Assembly: GCA_035270785.1 (NCBI GenBank)
Contig: DATESN010000020.1
Location: 1-23,956 of the forward strand
DNA length: 23,956 nt
Source: DATESN01 sp035270785
GTDB taxonomy: Bacteria; Bacillota; Clostridia; Lachnospirales; Lachnospiraceae
Reading direction: 5' to 3'
In this document: positions 8,514-17,620 of the stretch, one piece after another
How positions within the stretch are numbered: position 1 is the first letter of the stretch
Layout: each line of letters begins with the position of its first letter
Notes under the pieces: generated by a model
Told to the model about the DNA's origin: nothing
The model's input: the letters and a program-made list of their open reading frames with translations, nothing else
Databases searched by the model: none
Made by a program: the position numbers and the translations under genes

Positions 8514-9170
8514 ATGTTAGCTTTATTAAAAAGGAAAGAAACATATAGCCATTATTTTAAAACATTAAGATATTCGCTTTATGTAATATCACATCCGTTA
8601 GACGGGTTTTGGGATTTGACACATGAAAAAAGAGGATCAATAGCAGCAGCCAATACAATTCTGATATTTACCCTACTTGCTAAAATTATGAAATTACAAT
8701 ATACAAACTTTATGTTTAATCAGGTTTATTGGGAAGGTATTAATATTTTTCTGTATTTAGCAAGTATTTTATTTCCTTTGATATTGTGGTGTTTGGGAAA
8801 TTGGGGATTGACCACCCTATTTGATGGAAAGGGAAGATTGAAACAAATATATATGGCAACCGCATATGCGTTAACGCCGTATTGTTTAATCCAATTTCCA
8901 ATAATTGTAATTACTAACGTGGTGACGTTAGAAGAAGGTGCTATATTTGAAGTTATTTCATTCTTTTCAATTTTTTGGATTGTATGTTTGATTATATGTG
9001 CAATGGTGCAAATTCACGAATATACACTAAGTAAAACGATTTTATTCACAATATTTTCTATTCTTGCAATTTTAGTAATGGTTTTCATTTTACTTCTGTT
9101 TTTTAATATGATTAGTATGGGAATAGCTTATTTTGTATCTATTGCTAAAGAAATAATGTTCCGAATGTAA
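8514..9170 (+). CDS. Yip1-family (YIP1) integral membrane protein
   Basis: 218 residues with about five hydrophobic helices. The N-terminal motif HPLDGFWDLTHEKRGSIAAA is characteristic of bacterial YIP1 proteins, and a polar TTLFDGKGRLKQIYMATAYA segment lies between helices 2 and 3. The protein has no enzymatic motif and the family's role in bacteria is not established. GGAGG at 8504-8508 gives a good start. It is placed between the NHL-repeat and DUF5696 genes with gaps of 18 and 22 nt, so the three are almost certainly co-translated from one message and may form a membrane complex. Confidence 0.85.
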   Translation: MLALLKRKETYSHYFKTLRYSLYVISHPLDGFWDLTHEKRGSIAAANTILIFTLLAKIMKLQYTNFMFNQVYWEGINIFLYLASILFPLILWCLGNWGLTTLFDGKGRLKQIYMATAYALTPYCLIQFPIIVITNVVTLEEGAIFEVISFFSIFWIVCLIICAMVQIHEYTLSKTILFTIFSILAILVMVFILLLFFNMISMGIAYFVSIAKEIMFRM

Positions 9171-9192
9171 CTGTTAAAAGGAGAAAAGGGTC

Positions 9193-11787
9193 ATGAAAAA
9201 AGAAAAATCATTCTTAAACGTAGAATGGAAAGAGAAAGCAAAAAAGCAATTAAAGAGTTTAGTTGTTCCATTTATTATTTTACTCGTCATTGCTTTTGGT
9301 GTGTTGGTCATTCTGTTTACAAAGACAAAATCTGATGAAGAAGAAGTCGTTAAAGTCAATACATATGATGGTGGTACAGAAAATATCGTGTTAGAAAATG
9401 ATGCACTAAAGCTAGTTATGGAATCTGAGACGACACAATTTTCATTGACCGTAAAAGCCACAGGTGAAATTTGGTATTCCAATCCGTTAGAGGTAGACAA
9501 TGATTCCATTGCGCTTCCTGTTGAAAAATCAAGATTGAAATCTACGATATTACTTACATATAGTACAAAAAATGGTGTTGATACGCTGTTTGATAATTAT
9601 ACATACAGTATATTAAATAAAATATACTCTATTGAAGCATCAGAGGACTCGATTAAAGTATGTTATTCTATTGGTGATGTCAATGCAGAATACGTCATTC
9701 CAACAGTGCTTTCTGAAGATAGGATGGATGCATATCTTTCCAAAATGGATGAAACGCAGAGGAGTCTTATAAAGGATTATTACAAAAAATATGATATTAA
9801 TAAACTTGGAGCAAAAGATGACAGAGAAGGATTACTTGCTTTATATCCAATGTTGGAAAATGAAATCATATATGTATTACGTAGTACAACAAAAGATAAC
9901 TTGAAAACAAAATTTCAAACTTATTTTGAGGAAATAGGTTATACCTATGAAGAATTCCTTGAGGATAAAGAAAATGATTTATCAGCATTAACATCTGACA
10001 AGCCAATATTCAATGTAAATGTTATTTATAAGTTGGATGGTAGCGACCTTATTGTAGATGTACCCATGAGTGAAATTGAATATAAAGATAGTTCACCAAT
10101 TATTAATTTGAGCGTATTACCATATTTTGGAGCTGGAGCTGCAGATGAAGATGGATATATGTTCGTACCAGAGGGTGGAGGAGCCATTATTGATTTCAAC
10201 AATGGCAAGATATCACAAAGCAGTTATTTTGCCAATTTGTATGGATGGGATATGGCACAGGGAAGAACTTCATTAGTTCATGATACAAGGGTAATGTTTG
10301 GTGTGTTTGGAATTGCAAAGAATAATAATTCTTTTATTTGTATTTTGGAAGATGGGTCGCCATATGCTTCAATTCAAGCGGATATTAGCGGCAAAAACAA
10401 TAATTACAATTACGTAAATTCAGTGTATACTATTGATCATAGAGAGCAATATGATGTGGCCGAAAAATATAATGGAAAAATGTTTGTATACGAAAAGGGT
10501 ACAAAAGATGAGGACATTATACAACGTTTTCGATTTGTTGATTCTGGAGATTATGTTGATATGTCTAAAGAATATCAGAATTATCTATGTGACAAATATA
10601 GCGTAGGGTTCACTATGAATGATGATACAAAAGTGCCAGTTGCAATTGAAATAGTTGGTGCAGTTGACAAGATAGAGCAAGTTTTGGGAATCCCGGTTTC
10701 AAGACCTTTAAAACTAACAACATATAAGGAAGCAGAAGCAATATTAAAAGAACTATCGAAAGATGGAATGACAAATTTGTCGGTAAAATTATCCGGATGG
10801 ATGAATGGTGGAATTAATCAGAAGGTATTAAATAAGGTTAAACCAGTACCATCTCTTGGAAGTAAAAAAGATCTGAAAAAATTAATATCATATGCAAATA
10901 ATAATGGTTTCACCATGTACCTTGATGGTATTACCAATTATTCAATAGATAGCGATGTTTTTGATGGGTTTTTGATTTATAGGGATACTGCACGACTAGT
11001 AACAAATGAAAAAGTAGTATTAAAGGAATTTTCAACGATATGGTATGGACAAGATGAATTAGAGGATAGTTATTATCTTTTAAAGCCATCTCTTGTTTTA
11101 ACAATGATGCAGAATTTAACAAATGCGGCAGTTAAGTTTGATTCAAAAGCTGTTTCATTCAAGGATATTGGTTACGAGCTATCAGCAGATTATTCTAAGA
11201 AAAAGTTTGTATCAAGGCAAAAGGTTTTAAATCAGCAGACCGAAAAACTAAGTGAAATCAAAAAGTCTGGTAATTCGGTGATGATAAATGGTGGTAATGA
11301 TTATGCCATTGCTTACTCTGATTTTATAACAAATATGGATTTAGGTGGAAGCAAATATGCCATTATTGATCATATCATTCCATTTTATCAAATAGCATTA
11401 CATGGTTATATTAACTATACGGGTGAAGCTTTGAATATAACAAAGAATTACAAGGAAGAGCTTCTTCTTTCAGCAGAGTATGGTGCCGGCTTGTATTTTA
11501 ACTTTATGCAATCTGAATCCACAGTACTTCAAAAGACGATGTATACAGAGTACTTTGGATCCACATTCTCAGATTGGCATGACAAGATGTTGGAGATTTA
11601 TAATAGATACGAAAAAGAGTTGGGGCATACATTCAATCAAAAGATTACAAGTAATAAAGAGATTTCAAAAAATGTTAAGTTGACTACATATGAGGATGGA
11701 ACAAAGGTATATGTGAATTACAGATATAGTGATTCTGTAGAGGATGGAATTACCATTCCAGCAAGAGATTATGTGGTAATAAAATAA
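9193..11787 (+). CDS. DUF5696-type membrane-anchored protein, possible glycoside-hydrolase-like fold
   Basis: 864 residues. A single N-terminal transmembrane helix (~18-38) places the rest outside the cell. Residues ~65-300 look like a beta-rich supersandwich of the sort found ahead of the barrel in several glycosidase families (ENDALKLVMESETTQFSL, then VKATGEIWYSNPL). Residues ~480-790 alternate helices and short strands like a TIM barrel: LSVKLSGWMNGGIN, GFTMYLDGITNY (Asp578), VMINGGNDYAIAYSDF (Asp703, Asp710), and YAIIDHIIPFYQIALHGYIN (Asp726, His737). Those acidic residues at strand ends are candidate catalytic or ligand-binding positions. I assign DUF5696 from recalled family features and from the context of YIP1 plus sugar permeases. 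Activity is not established; it could equally be a non-catalytic polysaccharide-binding part of the importer. Confidence 0.75.
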   Translation: MKKEKSFLNVEWKEKAKKQLKSLVVPFIILLVIAFGVLVILFTKTKSDEEEVVKVNTYDGGTENIVLENDALKLVMESETTQFSLTVKATGEIWYSNPLEVDNDSIALPVEKSRLKSTILLTYSTKNGVDTLFDNYTYSILNKIYSIEASEDSIKVCYSIGDVNAEYVIPTVLSEDRMDAYLSKMDETQRSLIKDYYKKYDINKLGAKDDREGLLALYPMLENEIIYVLRSTTKDNLKTKFQTYFEEIGYTYEEFLEDKENDLSALTSDKPIFNVNVIYKLDGSDLIVDVPMSEIEYKDSSPIINLSVLPYFGAGAADEDGYMFVPEGGGAIIDFNNGKISQSSYFANLYGWDMAQGRTSLVHDTRVMFGVFGIAKNNNSFICILEDGSPYASIQADISGKNNNYNYVNSVYTIDHREQYDVAEKYNGKMFVYEKGTKDEDIIQRFRFVDSGDYVDMSKEYQNYLCDKYSVGFTMNDDTKVPVAIEIVGAVDKIEQVLGIPVSRPLKLTTYKEAEAILKELSKDGMTNLSVKLSGWMNGGINQKVLNKVKPVPSLGSKKDLKKLISYANNNGFTMYLDGITNYSIDSDVFDGFLIYRDTARLVTNEKVVLKEFSTIWYGQDELEDSYYLLKPSLVLTMMQNLTNAAVKFDSKAVSFKDIGYELSADYSKKKFVSRQKVLNQQTEKLSEIKKSGNSVMINGGNDYAIAYSDFITNMDLGGSKYAIIDHIIPFYQIALHGYINYTGEALNITKNYKEELLLSAEYGAGLYFNFMQSESTVLQKTMYTEYFGSTFSDWHDKMLEIYNRYEKELGHTFNQKITSNKEISKNVKLTTYEDGTKVYVNYRYSDSVEDGITIPARDYVVIK

Positions 11788-11840
11788 TATATGAAAAAAC
11801 ACAATGAATGGGATAAGTCATTCAAGGAAGGGCTATTGTT

Positions 11841-12743
11841 ATGAAGAAACATGGAAAATTAAAGGGGCTTGAAAGAAGAAAAGCGATATCGGGTTATTTA
11901 TTTATTTCTCCTTTTATTTTAGGATTTCTGTTTTTTATGGTACAACCACTCTTCCAATCTTTTTATATGAGTTTTTGTAATGTTAAAATTGGACCAGGTG
12001 GATTTACAATGTCATTTGATGGAATTGTGAATTATATGAGAGCGTTCACAATTGATTTGGAATTCAACAGGAAACTAGTAACGGCAATTCAAGAGATGGC
12101 AGTTAAATCAATTGCAATTATGATTTTTAGTTTTTTTGTGGCACTTGTCCTTAATCAAAAGTTTAAGGGACGCGCGTTTATCAGAGCCGTTTTTTTCCTA
12201 CCAGTTATTCTTTCGTCTGGTGTTATTCTTGGCATTGAATTTGATAATACATTACTTGCTAGCGTGCAGTCTGCTATCGAAAAATCAACAGGCGGTGGTA
12301 TGAGTCAGGTGCTAGAGGATATTTTGGATGCTAGTGGCATGGGTCATGGTGCATTTGTAATTGTGTATGATCTTGTGGATGCTGTATATGACATTGCAAT
12401 TTCTTCAGGCATTCAAATTATCATATTTTTGTCTGGATTACAAACTATCTCAGCCAGTGTATACGAGGCAGCAGCTATTGAAGGCTGTACAAGTTGGGAG
12501 AAATTATGGAAGATTACATTTCCAATGATAAGCCCGTTGATTTTAGTAAATTGGGTATATACTATTGTTGATTTCTTTATGAGATCTGACAATGAAGTTA
12601 TGGAAAAGATAAGCGATACCATGATTGTTGATCTGAATTATGGGTTTGCATCTTCTATGGCATGGATATATTTTCTAATTGTAATAGCAATTATTGGTAT
12701 CAGTTCACTTATTATTTCAAAGGCGGTTTACTACTATGATTAA
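11841..12743 (+). CDS. Sugar ABC transporter permease (MalF type), second importer
   Basis: 300 residues with about six transmembrane helices, starting GYLFISPFILGFLFFMVQPL. The EAA docking loop is EAAAIEGCTSWEKLWKI followed by TFPMISP. The region between helices 3 and 4 (~residues 138-195) is Gly/Asp rich and lacks the tryptophan-containing pattern common in MalF-like permeases, so the extracytoplasmic side is divergent. AAGGAAGGG at 11823-11831 precedes the ATG. The gene overlaps the next permease by 8 nt. It belongs with the partner at 12736 and the lipoprotein at 13873 as a second importer. Confidence 0.93.
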   Translation: MKKHGKLKGLERRKAISGYLFISPFILGFLFFMVQPLFQSFYMSFCNVKIGPGGFTMSFDGIVNYMRAFTIDLEFNRKLVTAIQEMAVKSIAIMIFSFFVALVLNQKFKGRAFIRAVFFLPVILSSGVILGIEFDNTLLASVQSAIEKSTGGGMSQVLEDILDASGMGHGAFVIVYDLVDAVYDIAISSGIQIIIFLSGLQTISASVYEAAAIEGCTSWEKLWKITFPMISPLILVNWVYTIVDFFMRSDNEVMEKISDTMIVDLNYGFASSMAWIYFLIVIAIIGISSLIISKAVYYYD

Positions 12744-13737
12744 AACAAAAACAATCAATGAAATAGGATTTTGGGAAAGAAATAGAAAGTCAAATGGTTA
12801 TTTGTTGAAAAGCACAATTACAAATATGTGTGTTGTATTTCTTCGATCATTACTCCTATTCGGCATTTGTTTCATGATATTGCAACCTATTCTCAATAAG
12901 ATTTCATTGAGCTTTATGGCAGAGGAAGATTTATATAATTCTATGGTTATTTCAATACCAGAACATGTTACTTCCAATAATTATATGTTGGCAGCGAAAT
13001 TCATGAATTATTTTCAAACTTTAAAAAGTACGTTTGCAATTTCATTAACCATTTCAATTTTACAGATTGCGATATGTACACTTGTTGGATATGGTTTTGC
13101 AAGATTTCATTTTCCTTTAAAAAATATTTGGTTTGCGTGTGTTATGCTTGTAATCGTGATTCCACCACAGACGATTTCTACCTCCTTATTTTTACATTTT
13201 CGTTATTTTGATTTTTTTGGAATCTTAAAATTGCTGACGGGAAACTCCATTAATTTAAGGGGATCAATAGTTCCATATTACTTAATGAGTGCAAGTTGTA
13301 TGGGTTTAAAAAATGGTTTGTATATTTTTATGATTAGACAGTTTTTCCGAAATATTCCTAAGGAATTAGAAGAAGCAGCTTATGTGGATGGATGTGGAAC
13401 ATTAAAAACATTTCTAAGGATTATGTTACCTGATGCAACTCCAATTTTAACCTCTTGCTTTTTATTCGCCTTTGTATGGCAGTGGACAGATGGGTTTTAT
13501 TCCAAAATGTTTCTTGGTAATGTAAATCTTTTATCTATCAAATTGCAACAGATCAGTGAAAAATTAGGTGCCTATATTATTATGACACTTCATGATGCTA
13601 GTGGTGCATCTGTAGGGTATACACAATGTATTATAGCAACGGGCACCTTAATGGTTATTGTTCCATTATTGATTCTGTATTTATTTGCTCAAAAAGGATT
13701 TATCGAAAGTTTAAGCAGTAGTGGTATTAAAATGTAA
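12736..13737 (+). CDS. Sugar ABC transporter permease (MalG type), second importer
   Basis: 333 residues. The EAA motif is EEAAYVDGCGTLKTFLRI followed by MLPDATP, and the C-terminus SLSSSGIKM is MalG-like. ATG at 12736 is preferred over an in-frame upstream start at 12694: it overlaps the 3' end of the preceding permease by 8 nt, a classic coupling arrangement, and the upstream 14 codons are simply the other gene's frame. Longer than the usual ~280 residues, with extra sequence between helices (around LKLLTGNSINLRGS, and near SEKLGAYIIMTLHDASGASVG). No ATPase gene accompanies it. Confidence 0.92.
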   Translation: MIKTKTINEIGFWERNRKSNGYLLKSTITNMCVVFLRSLLLFGICFMILQPILNKISLSFMAEEDLYNSMVISIPEHVTSNNYMLAAKFMNYFQTLKSTFAISLTISILQIAICTLVGYGFARFHFPLKNIWFACVMLVIVIPPQTISTSLFLHFRYFDFFGILKLLTGNSINLRGSIVPYYLMSASCMGLKNGLYIFMIRQFFRNIPKELEEAAYVDGCGTLKTFLRIMLPDATPILTSCFLFAFVWQWTDGFYSKMFLGNVNLLSIKLQQISEKLGAYIIMTLHDASGASVGYTQCIIATGTLMVIVPLLILYLFAQKGFIESLSSSGIKM

Positions 13738-13872
13738 GTTTTAGTTGTCTATAATTTTGATGCATAATCATAATAAAATAATGAAATACCGGAAAAATTA
13801 TTTTTTAGTTAGGCATTGAAATCTATATAGAGGAACAATTTAACCAAAATCATATTAAGGGAGGATATTAAA
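13738..13872 (+). promoter_or_regulatory. Spacer with AT-only hairpin and weak promoter-like elements ahead of the second binding protein
   Basis: The longest gap within the importer cluster. An 8-bp stem (13775-13782 AAAATAAT with 13797-13804 ATTATTTT) is followed by two more T residues, resembling a weak terminator or message-stability hairpin. A poor promoter match TTGTCT (13745-13750) N18 CATAAT (13769-13774) lies just upstream of it. AAGGGAGG at 13857-13864 is a strong ribosome binding site, 8 nt from the TTG start at 13873. Separate or elevated expression of the binding protein is plausible but unproven. Confidence 0.3.
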
Positions 13873-15309
13873 TTGAAAAAAGAAAAAAGATTTTTAGCAA
13901 TTGGATTAGCATTAGTTATGTCATTAAGCTTAGCTGCATGTGGAAGTGAAAAAACCCCTGCATCAGATACGGATAAACCAGCAGACGTTGTTGCTGATAT
14001 ACCTGCAGATGATCCTCAAGAGGAAGAAAGTGCTTATACTTTATTAACAGATGCAGATGGTAATGTATATGACCTTGGTGGTATGGAAATTATAGTTGGT
14101 GACTGGTGGACTGAAGATGTAGAAACAGAAGCAACCAACGATTTTGAAGAAGCTAGAGATGCATATATTGATTGGATTCAAGAAACATATAACTTTAAAA
14201 TTAAGACAGCAGCTATTTCCACATGGGGAGATATGCCACAAGATTTCGTTAACTTTGCTACAACAGGTGGAGATGAAAATTATGTTTTCACATTACGTCA
14301 GGGAAGTGAACTTGCATCAGCTATGCAAAGTGGCTTAATGTACGATCTATCTACACTTGATTGCCTTGATCTTTCTATGGATAAATGGAAAGCTAGTAGG
14401 ATTTGTGAATTAATGTCAGATGGTAGCGCTGTATATGGTATGAGAGGCATTGCTGTTGAACCAAGAGGTGGAATGTATTTTAATAAGAGAATCTTAACAG
14501 AAGCGGGCATTGATCCTGAGTCTCTTTATACATTACAGGAATCTGGTGAGTGGACATGGGATAAATTTGAAGAACTATGCGCAATGATTAATGATGATAC
14601 AGATAATGATGGTAAAATTGATAGATTTGCACTTTCTGGAGCAAATAATTCATTTAACAACGAAGCTATCTTCTCAAATGGTGGAGAAATCATTGGAAAA
14701 GATGAAAATGGTAAGTATATCAATAAACTTGAATCAGACAACACAATGGGAGCATTAACTTGGGCACGTGAAATTCTTAAAAAGTATGAAATGACTTATC
14801 CAGAAGATGCTGCATGGGATTACTTTGCATCTGCATTTACAAATGGCGAATACGCTTTCCGTCCAGATCAGGCATATGTTGCAGGTCAGTTAGGTGAAAT
14901 GGAAGATGATTTTGGTTTCGTATGTTTCCCTAAGGGACCAATGGCTACTGATTACGTAAATTGCTATGAGGATAATGTATATGTAATACCAGCATGCTAC
15001 GATCATGACAGAGCTTGGAATATTGCATTTGCTTACGACCTTTACACAAATCCAATTCCAGGATTTGAAGGTTATGCTGATTGGAAAACAAATTACTACA
15101 AAAGTTTCAGAGATACAGAGTCTGTTGATTTAACCATTGCTAGATTAATGACAAATGGTACAATTACATATTCTAGTTTCATTACTGGACTTGATATGGG
15201 ACCAGAATTCTGGTGGGCAATAAATGATGATAACACACCAGCACAACAAGCTGAAACTATTCGTAATACGTGGCAATCATATCTTGATACTGCGAACGGA
15301 TTAAACTAA
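13873..15309 (+). CDS. Extracellular solute-binding lipoprotein, second sugar importer
   Basis: 478 residues, family-1 sugar-binding type. A lipobox LAAC places the modified Cys at residue 23, so the mature protein is tethered to the outer face of the membrane. An acidic linker (~24-55) precedes the binding domain. Recognisable segments are GGMYFNKRILTEAGIDPESL and WTWDKFEELCAMI, then DTDNDGKIDRFAL (~residues 240-252), a calcium-loop-like motif often seen in this family, and a GEYAFRPDQAYVAGQLGEM region. The TTG start is supported by AAGGGAGG eight bases upstream. It closes the second importer (permeases 11841 and 12736) and is followed by a terminator. The substrate is unknown; context suggests xylo-oligosaccharides or aldouronic acids. 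Confidence 0.93.
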   Translation: MKKEKRFLAIGLALVMSLSLAACGSEKTPASDTDKPADVVADIPADDPQEEESAYTLLTDADGNVYDLGGMEIIVGDWWTEDVETEATNDFEEARDAYIDWIQETYNFKIKTAAISTWGDMPQDFVNFATTGGDENYVFTLRQGSELASAMQSGLMYDLSTLDCLDLSMDKWKASRICELMSDGSAVYGMRGIAVEPRGGMYFNKRILTEAGIDPESLYTLQESGEWTWDKFEELCAMINDDTDNDGKIDRFALSGANNSFNNEAIFSNGGEIIGKDENGKYINKLESDNTMGALTWAREILKKYEMTYPEDAAWDYFASAFTNGEYAFRPDQAYVAGQLGEMEDDFGFVCFPKGPMATDYVNCYEDNVYVIPACYDHDRAWNIAFAYDLYTNPIPGFEGYADWKTNYYKSFRDTESVDLTIARLMTNGTITYSSFITGLDMGPEFWWAINDDNTPAQQAETIRNTWQSYLDTANGLN

Positions 15310-15348
15310 TTAACAAATAGTAATAAAGTAAAATAAGTAGTTTATAAA

Positions 15349-15385
15349 GGGGATGACATTTTCCGGGTGTTATCCCTATTTTTAT
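15349..15385 (+). terminator. Rho-independent terminator after the importer cluster
   Basis: A 10-bp stem with two G-T wobbles (15349-15358 with 15368-15377), a 9-nt loop and a following ATTTTTATA tract. It separates the importer cluster from the GH3 gene, which lies 65 nt further on. Imperfect pairing may allow read-through. Confidence 0.75.
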
Positions 15386-15449
15386 AATAAAAGGCTAATT
15401 GATAATTATAGGAAAGAATAAATTGAAATGACAAATAGGATGAAAAAAT

Positions 15450-17576
15450 ATGACTAGAGAAGAAGCTAAACAAAAATCAGTAGAACTTATAAATAAAATG
15501 TCAATAGAAGAAATGGCTTCACAACTTAAATACGATTCACCAGCAATTGATAGACTTAATATACCCGAATATAATTGGTGGAATGAGGGACTTCATGGAG
15601 TAGCAAGAGCAGGTACAGCTACGGTTTTTCCACAAGCAATCGGGTTGGGAGCTACCTTTGATGTAGAACTGTTAAATGACATAGCAAAGGTGATTGCAAC
15701 AGAGGGAAGGGCAAAATATAACGAAAGCTCTAAAATGGGGGATCGGGATATTTATAAAGGGCTTACTTACTGGTCACCAAATGTTAATATTTTCAGAGAT
15801 CCACGATGGGGTAGAGGCCATGAAACCTATGGTGAGGATCCATATTTAACAGGCGTTTTGGGTACTTCATTTATCAAAGGACTACAAGGTGAAGAGGATG
15901 GAATTCCTTACATGAAACTGGCAGCATGCGCGAAACATTTTGCAGTGCATTCTGGTCCTGAAGGAATGAGGCATTACTTTGATGCAAAGGTAAGTCTGAA
16001 AGACTTATGGGAAACATATTTGCCTGCTTTTGAAACTTGTGTAATAGATGGCAAAGTTGAAGCAGTTATGGGTGCTTATAATAGAACAAATGGAGAAGCA
16101 TGTTGTGCACATGAAGTGCTTATGAATGATATTCTTCGTGGAAAATGGTCTTTTGAAGGTCATTATGTTTCCGATTGTTGGGCAATTAGGGATTTCCATG
16201 AGTATCATATGATAACAAAAACACCAGAACAATCGGCGGCACTTGCACTTAAAATGGGTTGTGACCTAAACTGCGGATGTACTTATCAGCATATTTCAAA
16301 AGCACTCAAAAAAGGATATGTTTCAATAGATATGATTAAGACTTCGGCAATTCGTTTATTTACCACAAGGTATTTACTTGGTATGTTTGAAAGCACACCA
16401 TATGATGATATTCCATATGAAGTGGTTGAATGTAAGAAACATTTGGAGGTAGCTGATAAAGCTTCTAAAGAAAGTCTTGTATTGTTAAAAAACGATGGTA
16501 TATTGCCAATTAATAAAAGTAAAATACAAACCATCGGTGTGATTGGTCCAAATGCTAATAGCAGAAATTCTTTGATTGGTAACTATCATGGAACTTCTTC
16601 AAGATACATTACTGTACTAGAAGGGATTCAAGATATTGCAGGTGATGATATGAATGTACTCTATAGTGAAGGAAGTCATTTGTACCTGGAAAAGGGCGAT
16701 TTCTTGTCAAAATCAAATCACAGACTTTCAGAGGCAGTAACGGTTGCTAATCATTCGGATTTAGTTGTGTTATGTCTTGGACTTGATGAAACTTTAGAAG
16801 GTGAACAGGGTGATACGGGGAATGCGGATGCTTCTGGGGATAAGAAAGATTTAAGATTACCTTTGTCCCAAAGAAATCTTTTGGATGCAATTATAAGTAC
16901 AGGAAAGCCGTTTGTAGTATGCATGATGTCAGGAAGTGCAATGGATTTACAGCTTGCAGATGAAAAGGCAAATGCGATTATTCAGGCATGGTATCCAGGC
17001 GCAAGAGGCGGTAAATGTGTTGCAGAAGCATTATTTGGCGTGTTTTCACCTTCTGGTAAACTGCCAATTACTTTGTATTATGATTTGGAAGGCTTCCCTG
17101 AATTTACAGATTATGCAATGAAAGGAAGAACTTACCGTTATCTTGAAAAGGCACCATTATATCCGTTTGGGTATGGACTTACATATGGAAAAGCAAAGGT
17201 AGCTAGTGTGGAGTACGCAAAAGATAGTGCGGTTAACTACAGTGGAGCTACTCAAAATGGGCTACAGCTTATAGCAACATTACATAATATATCCAAAGTG
17301 GATATAGGTGAAGTTGTACAAGTATATGTGAAAGTTTTAGGAAGCAAAAATGAAGTATTAAATCAACGCTTGTGTGCATTTAAACGTGTTTTCTTAAAAG
17401 CGGGAGAAACACAGGTAATTGAATTAAATATACCTCAAAAGGCGTTCATGCTGATTGATGAATATGGTAATTCAGTATGTGATGGATCAAATGCATCTTT
17501 GAGTATTGGTTTTGGTCAACCTGATGAGAGGACTGAGTCTTTAACAGGTGAAAAAGCAGTTGTTTTGCATATTTAG
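15450..17576 (+). CDS. GH3 beta-xylosidase-type glycoside hydrolase, cytoplasmic
   Basis: 708 residues, no signal peptide. It should release xylose (or another terminal sugar) from imported oligosaccharides in the cytoplasm. The N-terminal barrel carries YNWWNEGLHGVAR and TVFPQAIGLGATFD, then FRDPRWGRGHETYGEDPYLTG, all typical of bacterial GH3 xylosidases. GHYVSDCWAI supplies the nucleophile Asp242. The alpha/beta sandwich domain has LGLDETLEGEQGD with Glu450/Glu452 as acid/base candidates and the ASGDKKDLRLP segment. A fibronectin-III-like domain ends the protein (VVQVYVKVLGS.NEVLNQRL.AFKRVFLKAGE). The start is ATG at 15450 with AGGATG upstream. It lies between the importer terminator and the GH43 gene. 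Xylosidase specificity is inferred from motif resemblance and locus; arabinosidase or glucosidase activity cannot be excluded. Confidence 0.92.
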   Translation: MTREEAKQKSVELINKMSIEEMASQLKYDSPAIDRLNIPEYNWWNEGLHGVARAGTATVFPQAIGLGATFDVELLNDIAKVIATEGRAKYNESSKMGDRDIYKGLTYWSPNVNIFRDPRWGRGHETYGEDPYLTGVLGTSFIKGLQGEEDGIPYMKLAACAKHFAVHSGPEGMRHYFDAKVSLKDLWETYLPAFETCVIDGKVEAVMGAYNRTNGEACCAHEVLMNDILRGKWSFEGHYVSDCWAIRDFHEYHMITKTPEQSAALALKMGCDLNCGCTYQHISKALKKGYVSIDMIKTSAIRLFTTRYLLGMFESTPYDDIPYEVVECKKHLEVADKASKESLVLLKNDGILPINKSKIQTIGVIGPNANSRNSLIGNYHGTSSRYITVLEGIQDIAGDDMNVLYSEGSHLYLEKGDFLSKSNHRLSEAVTVANHSDLVVLCLGLDETLEGEQGDTGNADASGDKKDLRLPLSQRNLLDAIISTGKPFVVCMMSGSAMDLQLADEKANAIIQAWYPGARGGKCVAEALFGVFSPSGKLPITLYYDLEGFPEFTDYAMKGRTYRYLEKAPLYPFGYGLTYGKAKVASVEYAKDSAVNYSGATQNGLQLIATLHNISKVDIGEVVQVYVKVLGSKNEVLNQRLCAFKRVFLKAGETQVIELNIPQKAFMLIDEYGNSVCDGSNASLSIGFGQPDERTESLTGEKAVVLHI

Positions 17577-17620
17577 ATTTTTATAATATTGCGTTATTTA
17601 ATGCAAAGTGAGGTTGGTTG

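Noticed and set aside
9174..9509. 111-codon minus-strand ORF opposite the start of the DUF5696 gene
   Set aside because: A shadow of a well-supported plus-strand gene; Ser/Thr/Phe-rich composition and no initiation signal.
12694..12735. Longer start for the fourth permease
   Set aside because: These 14 codons lie wholly within the preceding permease gene; the ATG at 12736 gives a normal 8-nt coupling overlap.
14590..14640. Dockerin or cellulosome link from the DTDNDGKID motif in the second binding protein
   Set aside because: Only one loop is present, embedded within a solute-binding fold where such calcium loops are common; dockerins need a paired repeat.
17589..17606. Hairpin TTGCGTT/AATGCAA after the GH3 gene as a terminator
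   Set aside because: Seven-bp stem with a wobble and no T-run after it; at most a processing or stability element.
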